Assembly: GCA_947629375.1 (NCBI GenBank)
Contig: CANRDN010000001.1
Coordinates: 1 to 64,000 of the forward strand
Length of the DNA: 64,000 nt
Origin: an uncultured Bacilli bacterium
GTDB lineage: Bacteria; Bacillota_I; Bacilli_A; RF39; UBA660
Reading direction: 5' to 3'
The translations under genes were made by a program, and so were the position numbers. Shown here piece by piece: positions 39,896 through 50,410 of the stretch. Under the pieces are notes generated by a model. It ran no database searches. It saw nothing but the letters and a program-made list of their open reading frames with translations, and had not been told where the DNA came from. Within the stretch, counting starts at the first letter, position 1. Each line of letters begins with the position of its first letter.

Positions 39896-40768
39896 TTATT
39901 TTGTAAATATTCTTCTTGCGACTTTTTCTCCTTGTTTAACTTTTGTTTCAATGTTATTCTTACTATTTTCTAAGATATCTTTATCAATTTCCAAGATATT
40001 TTCTTTAACGATTATAACAACTGTTGATCCCCCAAAAAGGAAGTAACCTTTTTCTTCTCCTCTTTTGAACTTTTTCTTATTGTGGTTCACAATTTTTCCA
40101 ACCATCATCGCTCCTATATCGATATCGATTATTTCATCAAAGTTTTCGGTTTTAAGTAAAGAGTATTCTCTTTGATTTTCTTCAAAGACTTTAAATTTTT
40201 CGAAAGCAATCGGACCCACCGTATGAAATTTACCATTTATTTCTACTTTCCTTAAAAGAGTTCCATTATCGACATAGGCGTATCTATGATAATCACTTAC
40301 TGATAATCTAAAGACTAAAAAGTAACCATTTTGATAAGCTTCAGCAAGTCTTTTATTTCTTAAAATAGATTCTAAAGAATAAGTTTTTCCTTTAATTACA
40401 AAAGTTTTTGAAGGTTCTATTTTATAGACAAGAAGTCTCGAGTCACAAGGAGCACAAAAGTCTTTTTTATTCCCACTAAACTTTCTTCTATTATCTTTAA
40501 TCTTTCTTGAAAAGAATTCATTAAAGGAAGAATATTCTACTTTAGGATATTCACTTATATCGATATTATTTGTCTTTATAAAGTTATCTATATATTTAGT
40601 TGATCTTTTTTTATCTAAAAACTTACCTGCAATTCTTGAAACAAATCTTCTATCTGCAAGCTTTAATATTATTCGTCCAAAACCATTTTTATAAAGAAAA
40701 TTAGCCCCATTAGGGCTTTTTTCTACAGTTATTTCTTTTGTTTTTCTATCTATTACTTTATATTCCAT
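39896..40768 (-). CDS. psd: Phosphatidylserine decarboxylase
   Basis: YSSFNEFFSRKIK, SDYHRYAYVDNGTL, FLFGGSTVVIIV (GGST cleavage motif). Confidence 0.95.
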   Translation of the reverse strand: MEYKVIDRKTKEITVEKSPNGANFLYKNGFGRIILKLADRRFVSRIAGKFLDKKRSTKYIDNFIKTNNIDISEYPKVEYSSFNEFFSRKIKDNRRKFSGNKKDFCAPCDSRLLVYKIEPSKTFVIKGKTYSLESILRNKRLAEAYQNGYFLVFRLSVSDYHRYAYVDNGTLLRKVEINGKFHTVGPIAFEKFKVFEENQREYSLLKTENFDEIIDIDIGAMMVGKIVNHNKKKFKRGEEKGYFLFGGSTVVIIVKENILEIDKDILENSKNNIETKVKQGEKVARRIFTK

Positions 40769-41385
40769 TATATTAAGAAAAGCAATACAATACTTGCAAG
40801 AGCTATTACTGCAATAATTGGATATGCTACTCCTCTTGGCTTTGGTACTTTTATATTTAAAACGAATAATAATGCGGTTGCAAAGGTAAGAGCTGTATAC
40901 ATTATTAGATAAATGTCATTTGTAACACATTTTGCTTGTGAAATAAGCCAAAATAACGGATAAGTAATGGCTGTTGAAGTTACAGGTAAACCACTATAAA
41001 ACTTAACTGGACCTTTATCGTTTTTATTCATTACAAGGACATTAAAGTGACATAGTCTTTGAATTCCGGCCATTGCAAGTAAAGCATAAGAAATTATGTT
41101 ATACCAGTGGTTGAATCCTAAAGCTAATCCAAATACTATTGGGAAAGTTACAAAATCAATCGTATCAGCTAAAGAATCTAGTTGAATACCAAATAGTTCT
41201 TCATCTTTTGTTCTTTTACACATTCTTGCAACTTTACCATCGAACATATCACATACACCCGATAAAATTAATGCTATTACGGCATACTTAAACTTTTCAA
41301 CAGTAGCTAAATACATTCCTACAACCGCAAAGATAACCCCAAGATAACTAAGAATCAATGACTTATTGTACTTTCCTATAAACAT
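40768..41385 (-). CDS. pssA: CDP-diacylglycerol--serine O-phosphatidyltransferase
   Basis: SGVCDMFDGKVARMCKRTKDEELFGIQLDSLADTIDF, CDP-alcohol phosphatidyltransferase motif. Confidence 0.95.
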   Translation of the reverse strand: MFIGKYNKSLILSYLGVIFAVVGMYLATVEKFKYAVIALILSGVCDMFDGKVARMCKRTKDEELFGIQLDSLADTIDFVTFPIVFGLALGFNHWYNIISYALLAMAGIQRLCHFNVLVMNKNDKGPVKFYSGLPVTSTAITYPLFWLISQAKCVTNDIYLIMYTALTFATALLFVLNIKVPKPRGVAYPIIAVIALASIVLLFLI

Positions 41386-41496
41386 AATACTACCTCTTCC
41401 TTAAAATACATATCACAATTATATCACAAGAATTACAAATTGACAAAGAAAAGATAATATGGTAAAATAAGACCTAATTTTTAAGGGGTTATAAGT

Positions 41497-42522
41497 ATGG
41501 TTGAAAAAATTGCTAGTGAAATAATAGACAAATATAAAAATGAATACGGTTATGTCGAAAATATCGAAAAAATAAGTGCTGTTTTAAAAGCAAATCAGGA
41601 ATTAACAATCGAAGATAGAAGCTCGATTCTTTTGTTGTTGTTAGAATACAATATTAAACAAGATGAAATAAATAAAGCTAAATTAAAGGCAACTGCTAAA
41701 AGAGTAAGCAAGGAAAAAGAATTAAAAGAAGAAATTAAAAAGAAAGAAGAACAAGAAATAGTCGAAGATAATTTAACTGATGTAGCACCTTATATCGAAG
41801 CCTTAAAAAAATGTGACGATGATGACTTTCTAACTGAGATTCTTCCATCTATTTACGATAACAATTACGAAAGTATAATTATCTCTATTATTTTACAATT
41901 CTATCAAGAAATTGCTCTTGCAGAGCAAATGATGTGTGAAGAACAAGATAAAGAAAGTATCGATTACTTAAAAGAATTAATTAAAAAAGATAAAAAGATT
42001 ATTTCTATTATAAAAGAATACAACAAGGAAGAAGAACAAGTTGAAGAAAAAGAAGAATCTACTACATCCAATACTTTAATCTTTCTTCCTAAAGAAAGTA
42101 ATTCTTTATATATCGATTCAGATATCGACGAAATAGCAACTGAAGATGATGTTCTTCCAATATTAAACGATATTAAGACAAATAATATTACAAGAGAAAA
42201 AAGATTCCATAATCATCAGGAATTAAAAGGAATATCAGCCATTAGAAGAAGAGACTCCCGTATCATTTTTGCAAGACTAGATAACAACATTATTGTAATA
42301 TTAGGAATTCTTGTTAAAAGATTCCAAAACCCTCTAATCTACTCTGAAATGCTTGAAGTAAGAGCAAAAAGATTTAGAAGTATTAGAGAAGATTTAAAAG
42401 AATTAATGAATAACCAAGAGTTTATAGATTTAAACAACGAGAAATATTCTGAAGTATTAGAAAGATTAAATTCAAGAAATAAAACTTTATCAAGGGGTGA
42501 TAATAATGGAGCGTCTAATTAA
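41497..42522 (+). CDS. Hypothetical protein with possible C-terminal RelE/ParE-like fold
   Basis: Charged/coiled N-terminus; C-term FHNHQELKGISAIRRRDSRIIFARLDNNIIVILGILVKRFQ resembles RelE-superfamily strand pattern. Confidence 0.6.
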   Translation: MVEKIASEIIDKYKNEYGYVENIEKISAVLKANQELTIEDRSSILLLLLEYNIKQDEINKAKLKATAKRVSKEKELKEEIKKKEEQEIVEDNLTDVAPYIEALKKCDDDDFLTEILPSIYDNNYESIIISIILQFYQEIALAEQMMCEEQDKESIDYLKELIKKDKKIISIIKEYNKEEEQVEEKEESTTSNTLIFLPKESNSLYIDSDIDEIATEDDVLPILNDIKTNNITREKRFHNHQELKGISAIRRRDSRIIFARLDNNIIVILGILVKRFQNPLIYSEMLEVRAKRFRSIREDLKELMNNQEFIDLNNEKYSEVLERLNSRNKTLSRGDNNGASN

Positions 42523-44515
42523 ATATATTGAGCACTTCTATGATTTAAAATGTGTAAATCCAGAACTTTCAGAAGAAGAACAAGAAGAACTAGATGTTTT
42601 AGAATATTTTATTAAGAACTTTGACTACGATAATCTTGCTAAACTCGCCGATATCGATAAGAAAAAACTTGTTATTGCTATGCTTGCAGGAACAACTGAA
42701 GATGGAATATTTTCAAGAATTAAAAATAGAGTTAATCTTCTTTCACTAGATGGAATTATGGATATTCATAAAGTTTTTGATATTCACGATATAATGTTAC
42801 AATCTATAAAAGATAAGAAATATGAGTATCTTCCTACTCTTCCCTATGACTACCATGAAGATAGTGAAAATGTCAAAGAAATAAAAGATGCTGGAATGTT
42901 TGATCAAACAGTAAAATTAAATAATCTATTAAAGCTTATCGCTCCAAATGACGAAGCAAAAGATGCTTATTTTGAACTTTATGAAAAATATTCAGCTAAC
43001 TTTATCTTTGCTCTTCTAGCAGTATCCATTTTAAATGATAGTAAAATTCGTTTTGAAACTGCTAAAGAAGACAATCATAATGACAATCGTTATTACGCAT
43101 TAAATCCCAATAAAGATAATTGGAGTTATGAAAAGAGAAAAAGATTTATAAAAGAAGCATTAGAAATTTGTCATATTGATTCTTTTATAAAAGATATTTC
43201 AAGTAGAATTGGAGAACTTAAAAGATTACCAAGAGAAAGAACTAAGAATAATAATTCTTGGACTAAAAAGAAAGAAAAGATAATAGATACAATCTCATCT
43301 TATAGTAAAGATAAAGTTATAACTCTTTCACCTGGTTTTTTAAATTCTTTAGATAACCCTACTATTAAGTATCACATTATAAGAAGAGCATTCTCTCATA
43401 ATTTAGAGATTCAAAAAAAGACAATTGAAGAATTAAAACAAGAGGAATTAACTTCAAAACTAGAAAGATTATTTAAAAAGAGTTGTTTTTCAATCGATGA
43501 TTTAACTGAAGAAGAAAAAGTTAACCTCTCTTCTTTTAAAGATATCAGTGAAATAGAGAAAATGCTTAATCTATTTACGGAATCAAATATTAAGATTTAT
43601 AATGATTCCTTCCCTATCTATGATATTTTAATGCTTTCAAAGCCATCTATTATTTCTAATATTAATAAACTTATTGAAGCAAGAGTAATTACTCCAGAGT
43701 TTGCTTTAAAAAACCCAAGTATTTATGTCGAAGAAATAGATGAATCTTTACTTGATAAAGTAGCAATAAAAGATGGATATTATGAAAGATTACTTAAGAA
43801 TATTGATTTATTAAAAGAAAAGAAATTTGATACATTTTTAATGTCTAAAGCAGATAGTAATCTTTTACTTGAAGATACAAGTTATTTATTAGATATTGTT
43901 AATTTAGTAACTCTATACAACATTGATTTTACAAATAGTAATAATTATAATTTATTAACAAATCCAAGTTTAATTGAAATAGTTGATAAATATATTGAAT
44001 TAGGGCTTTTTGACTACATAAGAAAAAGACCATACTCTATCAATAAAAGATCAAACACTGTAATTGATAGATTAACAATGTGTAAAGAATTGGATATTCC
44101 TTTATTAATAGATGATAAACTAAATCCTAAAGTTCTTCAAAAAGATTTTAGACTTGGAAAGAATATTATAAGTGATAATAGTCTATCTAGTTTTATATCA
44201 AATGTTGTTCCTTTCTATATCGATAAGGATATGGAAAATGTAATAAAAAGTAATAAGAAAATAATAACAGAAACAGAAGAAATACCACTTCTTGCACCAT
44301 ATGCTGTAGATGATTATACTTATGATTTTGATGGAGTTATTATTTCTCGTTTAAAAGTATTAAGAAACTACCATCTATTAAAGGATTTAAATGACAACGA
44401 AGAAAAAGTATTATTTAATTCTATTATTTATGGAAGTACACTAGATGATGAAAAGATAGAGAAGATTTTAAATATCATAAACAAAAATAATATTAAGAAA
44501 ATGAAAAAATGTTAA
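42506..44515 (+). CDS. Large hypothetical protein coupled to upstream gene
   Basis: ~669 aa ORF from ATG 42506 after AAGGGGTG; overlaps the 341-aa gene. Confidence 0.75.
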   Translation: MERLIKYIEHFYDLKCVNPELSEEEQEELDVLEYFIKNFDYDNLAKLADIDKKKLVIAMLAGTTEDGIFSRIKNRVNLLSLDGIMDIHKVFDIHDIMLQSIKDKKYEYLPTLPYDYHEDSENVKEIKDAGMFDQTVKLNNLLKLIAPNDEAKDAYFELYEKYSANFIFALLAVSILNDSKIRFETAKEDNHNDNRYYALNPNKDNWSYEKRKRFIKEALEICHIDSFIKDISSRIGELKRLPRERTKNNNSWTKKKEKIIDTISSYSKDKVITLSPGFLNSLDNPTIKYHIIRRAFSHNLEIQKKTIEELKQEELTSKLERLFKKSCFSIDDLTEEEKVNLSSFKDISEIEKMLNLFTESNIKIYNDSFPIYDILMLSKPSIISNINKLIEARVITPEFALKNPSIYVEEIDESLLDKVAIKDGYYERLLKNIDLLKEKKFDTFLMSKADSNLLLEDTSYLLDIVNLVTLYNIDFTNSNNYNLLTNPSLIEIVDKYIELGLFDYIRKRPYSINKRSNTVIDRLTMCKELDIPLLIDDKLNPKVLQKDFRLGKNIISDNSLSSFISNVVPFYIDKDMENVIKSNKKIITETEEIPLLAPYAVDDYTYDFDGVIISRLKVLRNYHLLKDLNDNEEKVLFNSIIYGSTLDDEKIEKILNIINKNNIKKMKKC

Positions 44516-44537
44516 AAAATTAATTTAACATTTTTTT
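44504..44537. terminator. Bidirectional terminator overlapping both convergent stop codons
   Basis: AAAAAATGTTAAA-AAATTAA-TTTAACATTTTTTT. Confidence 0.75.
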
Positions 44538-46619
44538 CTTTATTATAATAAATCCAGCTAAACCAACTACTCCAATTATACCAGTTGTAAGATATTTACC
44601 AATTAAGTCATAAGTCAAAGGTGAATCTTCTATTTTCTCAAAACGACCTACAAAGACAACCTTATTCTCAGGCATATCGAAGGTACCATCAACTACTTCT
44701 ACATCTTTTGTTTGCCATCCAAGAAAACGATAACCATTTATGATGTCACCAGCCTTTAAACCATTCATCTTAACTTTAGATCCCTTTAAGTAAGATTCTA
44801 CTTCAGGTGGAAGGAATCCATTAGGCATATCTCCATCGATTACATATTCAACAGTATTACCTTCAACAACTTCATAAGGATTAGTTGGGCTACCATCACC
44901 ACTAGATACAACCATAGAGTGTTTTAAAGAGACCATTGGACGAACTGAATATTCATAATAGCGCTCACAGCTTGATTCAATAGGCATTATATTAGAGTTT
45001 ATAGATTGTAAGCGACAATTTGATCCTAGTGTACTAAAAGTAAGTTCACCTTCTTTTATAACATATTGTTCAAACTTACCATCTTTATGTCCATAAGGAG
45101 TCATAGTATATGTATTGTATCTATCTAGATAATTAGATGGTGAATATTCTGCTAGTCTTATGTCATCATCTTCTAGCACACTATTTCCTGCATATATTGC
45201 CTCCTGTGCTGTTAGTGTTGCAGTTGGATATGTTAAATTACCATTTCCATTATTGTCATCGACGGTAAATCTATCTACTTTATTAGAACAATTCAAAGAC
45301 ATAGATAGTTTCTGATTTCCATTTTCTAAATTGCTATCTTTATCAAAAACATTAAAAATTCTACTTCTATCGTTACACCAAACTGTGTCTTCTAAGTATC
45401 TAGTATTTTCTATCATACTAGATTCATACCAATTATCAATTGTTTTTTTTATTGTCGAGTTATTATTATTTTTTAAATTTTCATAATCAATTATAAATTC
45501 ATCTATTGTGTGTCCATTATTTAAAATTAAAGAAGTTATGAATGAATATTCATCTATACTGTCATTGTATCTATATATGAAATTAACATTGCTACAATTG
45601 TTAGAATAGTCTTCACAATAATAGTGATGTCCATTAAGAATTTTATCTAAATTATCAGAAATTGATAATATTGGAACATCTATTGTATTAACTAACTTAT
45701 ACATACCATCTTTATATTCTACATCATTTCCAAATTTTATTTTTTTATTTATTATTTTTTCAAGAGTTTCACCATTATAAAGCACTACATAATATAATTC
45801 TTTATATCCATATGAGGTATAATAATTATAACCAGTTAATAAATAAATTGCACTACATTTTTCTTTTTGATTACCACAAGTATATACCGGATTATTAACA
45901 TCAAAATTATTAGAACCCATTAATTTTTTTGTAATATCAGCCATATTTTCACCAGCATTATATTCTTTATAGTCGATTAATTTATATTCTTTGGTATCCT
46001 CATTGTATTCAATTTTGTCACTATAATAAAAACTTGTTGATGAAGTATAAATTGTTCCATCACCACCCCAGTTTGTGTTAAAAAGCACTTTAATTAAATT
46101 ATTATAATAAAAACTTTGGGAATTATTATATAAATCAAAATCATACATATATTGTTCATTAGAAGACGAAGTTTCTATTTCAAACTCATTATCATATTCT
46201 GTATTTTCACACTTTCCATTTTCATCAGGTGCTCCATTATAGATAAGTTTTACTCCACCTGTTTCTGTTGTTCTTACTATCTGCCAACAAAATCCTCCAA
46301 ATAAAACATTGTTGTTATCTATATTTCCTCTATAATAATGGATTGGATATAGATCGTCTTTTGTACTTGCTATCGTATATACCCCTTGTCCATTTGTGCT
46401 TGATGCACCTTTAGTGAAATCTATACCTGTATCACTAGCAACATACTCACTTCTTTTATTATCTAGTACTGCGTTCTTTGCAACTTCATCATAAAGCGAA
46501 TTACTATCATATGTTCTAATTGTATTTTGCGCTTTTACATTACTAGGTATAAATATTTGACTAATTATCGTTAAAATTAATAATAAAGTTAATACTTTTT
46601 TTACTGTTTTCATATACAT
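44520..46619 (-). CDS. Surface protein with signal peptide and C-terminal TM/positive tail (paralog of 24173-26230)
   Basis: Long near-identical N-terminal and C-terminal regions shared with the 685-aa protein; divergent middle. Confidence 0.85.
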   Translation of the reverse strand: MYMKTVKKVLTLLLILTIISQIFIPSNVKAQNTIRTYDSNSLYDEVAKNAVLDNKRSEYVASDTGIDFTKGASSTNGQGVYTIASTKDDLYPIHYYRGNIDNNNVLFGGFCWQIVRTTETGGVKLIYNGAPDENGKCENTEYDNEFEIETSSSNEQYMYDFDLYNNSQSFYYNNLIKVLFNTNWGGDGTIYTSSTSFYYSDKIEYNEDTKEYKLIDYKEYNAGENMADITKKLMGSNNFDVNNPVYTCGNQKEKCSAIYLLTGYNYYTSYGYKELYYVVLYNGETLEKIINKKIKFGNDVEYKDGMYKLVNTIDVPILSISDNLDKILNGHHYYCEDYSNNCSNVNFIYRYNDSIDEYSFITSLILNNGHTIDEFIIDYENLKNNNNSTIKKTIDNWYESSMIENTRYLEDTVWCNDRSRIFNVFDKDSNLENGNQKLSMSLNCSNKVDRFTVDDNNGNGNLTYPTATLTAQEAIYAGNSVLEDDDIRLAEYSPSNYLDRYNTYTMTPYGHKDGKFEQYVIKEGELTFSTLGSNCRLQSINSNIMPIESSCERYYEYSVRPMVSLKHSMVVSSGDGSPTNPYEVVEGNTVEYVIDGDMPNGFLPPEVESYLKGSKVKMNGLKAGDIINGYRFLGWQTKDVEVVDGTFDMPENKVVFVGRFEKIEDSPLTYDLIGKYLTTGIIGVVGLAGFIIIKKKMLN

Positions 46620-46648
46620 ACTTCCTCTATTCTTTTATTCTTAACTTC

Positions 46649-46676
46649 ATTATAAGGCTCCCCCCCCCCGCGTCAA
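46649..46676 (-). promoter_or_regulatory. Predicted sigma-A promoter with a G10 homopolymer in the spacer
   Basis: Minus strand: TTGACG (46676-46671), 16-bp spacer containing G10 (46669-46660), TATAAT (46654-46649), upstream of the 699-aa surface protein. Confidence 0.65.
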
Positions 46677-46733
46677 TTTTTTACATCTCTTTTCATACTG
46701 GGCTGTGTAAAAACTGTGTAAAGCAAAGGCCAA

Positions 46734-46753
46734 ACAAAAAAAGCCCGAAGGCT
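46734..46753 (-). terminator. Intrinsic terminator of P-type ATPase gene
   Basis: AGCCTTCGGGCTTTTTTT on minus strand. Confidence 0.85.
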
Positions 46754-46755
46754 CT

Positions 46756-49110
46756 TTATCCTTGAATTATTTTTTTGAAATGTTCATTATGAGTATAAAT
46801 GTACTCATATAAAGCATTATATCCTTTCCATAATAGAAGTGCTATTACAATTAAAGATGCAGTAATAATATACATTCCTATATCAAATTTAGCTAAAGTG
46901 AAGAAACTCTTAAAGAAAAGAATTTCAACTGCAAAGATTGTACACATACATATCATTAATAGTCTTCTAATCAAATTGAATGGCTTGCATAATTTATATT
47001 GATATATAAGCATTATTATTGTTGTTAACACTACTGTTATTGTCGATAACTCTGTTGGATTAAATCCTTTATCATCTGTTAAAACTAAGAAAATAAAGAT
47101 TGTTGTAAAGACTGTTAATGCTGTTGGTAAGGCATTGGCAATAATCTTAACTAAGAAGTTTCCCTTTACTCTTTCTTTATTTGGTTCAAGGGCAAGAACT
47201 AAAGATGGTGCACCAATTGTAATTAAGTTCATAAGACTTAAATGAATTGGATGGTATGGATAGTGGAATGCTGTAAATAAAACCATAAGCACTATTAAAG
47301 TAGTATAAATTGTCTTAGTTAAGAATAGTGAAGCACTTCTTCCAATATTATTTATACAACGTCTTCCCTCTTCTACTACTTTAGGCATTGCATCGAAGTT
47401 TGAGTCCATAAGTACTAGCTGACTGACATTTCTAGCAGCATCACTTCCACTTGCCATTGCAATACTACAGTCTGCTTCTTTAAGAGCTAAAACATCATTT
47501 ACTCCATCACCTGTCATAGCAACTGTGTGACCTAAACTCTTTATTAAAAGAATTAACTCTTTTTTCTGATCCGGTTTAACTCTACCAAAAATAGTGTTGT
47601 TCATATAAGCTTCTTTTAATTGTTCTTTAGTTTTTATCTCAGATAAATCACAATATTTATCATAATTATCGATACCAACTCTTTTAGCGATTTGCGAAAT
47701 AGTAATTGGATTATCTCCTGAAATAATCTTAATATCGACGCCTTGCTTTTTAAAGTAACTTAAAGTCTCTTTAGCTTCTTTTCTTATTTTATCTTGAATT
47801 AAAATGATTGCTACTGGAGATTTTTTATTATTTTCTTCAACTGCTAATAGAAGTGTTCTATAATCTTTAGAATATTCTTCATAATTACTATCTTTTATTA
47901 TAAATTCAGGTGCTCCTAGATAATAACTTATTCCTTCTAGTTCAACTTTTGAGTATTTAGTATCAGATGAGAAAGGCATTACTTTTTTATAATCTAGAGG
48001 TTTACCTTTTTTAGTTTCAAATCTATCTCTTACAGCACTCATAGTTGGTGAAACATCTTCGATAGTATGACACAATTTATCTAATAAATCTTCTACTTCA
48101 TTTTTAGAATATTTAACATTTGGAATAAAATCGACAACTTCCATAACACCTTCAGTTATCGTTCCTGTTTTATCAAGACATAATACATCTACTCTTGCTA
48201 GAGTTTCAATACAATAAAGTTCTTGAACTAAAACATTATATTTACTAAGTCTAATTATTGATACTGCTAATACTGTACTTGTAAGAAGAATAAGTCCATC
48301 AGGAATCATTCCGATAAGAGCAGCTGTCGTATTTAAAACAGCAAGGTTAAAATTACTTCCAGCATAATAATACTGATTAATAAATAACATTATACCAACT
48401 GGTACAATAGCAAATGATATACCTTTAATTATTTTATTTAGAGAGTTCATTAAAACGGAATTTAATTTTTTTATGTATTTTGCATCTTTACTTATAATAG
48501 ATGTATAGTTATCTTCTTTTACGTGTTCTACTTTAGCATATACTTTACCACCTGTTATAAAGCTTCCAGATAAAATCATATCCCCTTTTTTCTTTTCAAT
48601 CGGAGTTGATTCTCCTGTTACAAAAGATTCATTAACAAGGCAAGTTCCATCTTGAACAATCGAGTCTGCAACTACTTGAGATCCTACCCTTAATTCTACT
48701 ATATCATCAAGTACTAATTCTTCTCTTGCTATTTCACAAGTTTTACCATCTCTTATAACTACTACTTTTGATTGACTAATTAAAGATAATTTATCAACTA
48801 TCTTTTTAGCTCTTATTTCTTGAACAGTACTTATAATGATATTTAAAATAACTGTTCCAATAAATAACATATTTTTATAAGCCCCAACTAAAGCGATAGC
48901 TAAAGCAAGACCAAAGTTTAAGAAGTTAAAAAGTGTGAAGAAATTACCTCTTATAATCTCTCCAATTGTCTTTGTTGGAACAGAAACATCCGTATAATTT
49001 AAGTTGTTATTGAGTCTTTCTGTTACTTGCTCAAAAGAAAGGCCTTTTTTTACATCTGGAGTATATCTTTTCATTTTAACACCCTCACTCACTATTAGAT
49101 TATAATACAA
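46756..49110 (-). CDS. HAD-type cation-transporting P-type ATPase
   Basis: LCLDKTGTITEG, TGDGVNDVLALKEADCSIAM, VTGESTP. Confidence 0.93.
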   Translation of the reverse strand: MYYNLIVSEGVKMKRYTPDVKKGLSFEQVTERLNNNLNYTDVSVPTKTIGEIIRGNFFTLFNFLNFGLALAIALVGAYKNMLFIGTVILNIIISTVQEIRAKKIVDKLSLISQSKVVVIRDGKTCEIAREELVLDDIVELRVGSQVVADSIVQDGTCLVNESFVTGESTPIEKKKGDMILSGSFITGGKVYAKVEHVKEDNYTSIISKDAKYIKKLNSVLMNSLNKIIKGISFAIVPVGIMLFINQYYYAGSNFNLAVLNTTAALIGMIPDGLILLTSTVLAVSIIRLSKYNVLVQELYCIETLARVDVLCLDKTGTITEGVMEVVDFIPNVKYSKNEVEDLLDKLCHTIEDVSPTMSAVRDRFETKKGKPLDYKKVMPFSSDTKYSKVELEGISYYLGAPEFIIKDSNYEEYSKDYRTLLLAVEENNKKSPVAIILIQDKIRKEAKETLSYFKKQGVDIKIISGDNPITISQIAKRVGIDNYDKYCDLSEIKTKEQLKEAYMNNTIFGRVKPDQKKELILLIKSLGHTVAMTGDGVNDVLALKEADCSIAMASGSDAARNVSQLVLMDSNFDAMPKVVEEGRRCINNIGRSASLFLTKTIYTTLIVLMVLFTAFHYPYHPIHLSLMNLITIGAPSLVLALEPNKERVKGNFLVKIIANALPTALTVFTTIFIFLVLTDDKGFNPTELSTITVVLTTIIMLIYQYKLCKPFNLIRRLLMICMCTIFAVEILFFKSFFTLAKFDIGMYIITASLIVIALLLWKGYNALYEYIYTHNEHFKKIIQG

Positions 49111-49149
49111 AATATAAAATAAAAAAGATAGAAAATACTAATATTTACA

Positions 49150-49392
49150 TTACTTTATATTTTTTAGTTTCTCTAGCTTTTCTCTTAAAAGTTCTTGTCT
49201 TTTTCTTCTTTCTTCATCATCTTTAACATAAAAGTTATCTTGATATACTAATATATCTTTTTCTTTTACTACAGGAAGAAGATAGATATCAACAAGTTTT
49301 AATTCTTTAGTTTCGAGATTTTGCAATAAGGCAAAACCTTCATCTATTTTATCAACTGAATATTTTTCTAATTTTTCCATCTTATCCACCAT
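49150..49392 (-). CDS. Small DUF3006-like protein
   Basis: 80 aa, KYSVDKIDEGFALLQNLETKE; coupled to ComEC-type MBL hydrolase gene. Confidence 0.65.
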   Translation of the reverse strand: MVDKMEKLEKYSVDKIDEGFALLQNLETKELKLVDIYLLPVVKEKDILVYQDNFYVKDDEERRKRQELLREKLEKLKNIK

Positions 49393-50332
49393 CTGTATTT
49401 GTTTCTATATTTTTAAAAGTTATATTTTCTCCATCCGATGTTGCTACAATCGTTCCAAGTTCATCTGTTCTTAGTATTTCTGTTTTAATTTTCTCTAATT
49501 TTTCTATCACAACATCGTGTGGATGACCATAGGAATTCCCTTCACCACAGGATATTATAGCATACTTAGGCTTAACTTTCATTAAAAATTGGGCAGAGGA
49601 ACTATATTTTGATCCGTGATGTCCTACTTTTAAAACAGTACTTTGTAAATCTTTATCGAGTATCTCTTTTTCGACATTTGTGGATGCATCTCCCATAAAC
49701 AAGAATGATGTATTTTTATAAGTTACTTTAGTAACAATTGAAGTGTCATTAAGTTCACTTTCGTCACTTCCAACATAAAGTATTGAAATATCGGCATCTC
49801 CAAGTTTTAAAGTCATACCTATTTCTGGAACATTAAATTTTACATTTTTTTCTTCTAAGGCATTAAGTAAATCTTCAAAAGTTGCAGTTGTCGTAACAGC
49901 ATCAGGCATATAGAAGTTTAAGACATTAAAGTTTTCTACTATATCGTCCATTCCCCCAATGTGGTCTTCGTGAGCGTGAGTTCCTATAACATACTTAAAC
50001 TCTTCTATTCCTAAACTTTTAAAATAATCAACTATTTTTTCTTCATCATTATTGTTTCCTGCATCGATTAACATATACTCGTCACTTGACTTTATTAAAA
50101 TGCAGTCTGCTTGCCCTACATCTAAAAAGTAGACCATAAACTCATCAGTTAATTCTACTTTACTAGAAGCTTCTATTTTTAGGTCTTCTTGGTTTTCTTC
50201 TTCCTTTAGTGCTTCCGTTGCATCACTACCAACACTATTTTTTAATTTATCACCATCGAAAAACAAAGATAGAAACATAACAAATAATATAAATGTCATA
50301 GTTATTAAACTTTTTTTTGTTTTCTTACTCAT
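49382..50332 (-). CDS. ComEC/Rec2-type metallo-beta-lactamase domain protein
   Basis: VYFLDVGQADCILIKSSDEYMLIDAGNN, GTHAHEDHIGGMDDIV, VLKVGHHGSKYSSS. Confidence 0.92.
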   Translation of the reverse strand: MSKKTKKSLITMTFILFVMFLSLFFDGDKLKNSVGSDATEALKEEENQEDLKIEASSKVELTDEFMVYFLDVGQADCILIKSSDEYMLIDAGNNNDEEKIVDYFKSLGIEEFKYVIGTHAHEDHIGGMDDIVENFNVLNFYMPDAVTTTATFEDLLNALEEKNVKFNVPEIGMTLKLGDADISILYVGSDESELNDTSIVTKVTYKNTSFLFMGDASTNVEKEILDKDLQSTVLKVGHHGSKYSSSAQFLMKVKPKYAIISCGEGNSYGHPHDVVIEKLEKIKTEILRTDELGTIVATSDGENITFKNIETNTDGG

Positions 50333-50410
50333 AATATTATCCTCATATATAATATTATCAAAAATTAAAAGAGGTGTCTATTTTTTTAAAAGAAAAAGTA
50401 TAGCGTTTTA

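Noticed and set aside
46660-46669. G10/C10 tract as pure sequencing or assembly artefact
   Set aside because: Cannot be excluded from sequence alone, but its exact placement in a promoter spacer is suggestive; kept as a finding with this caveat.
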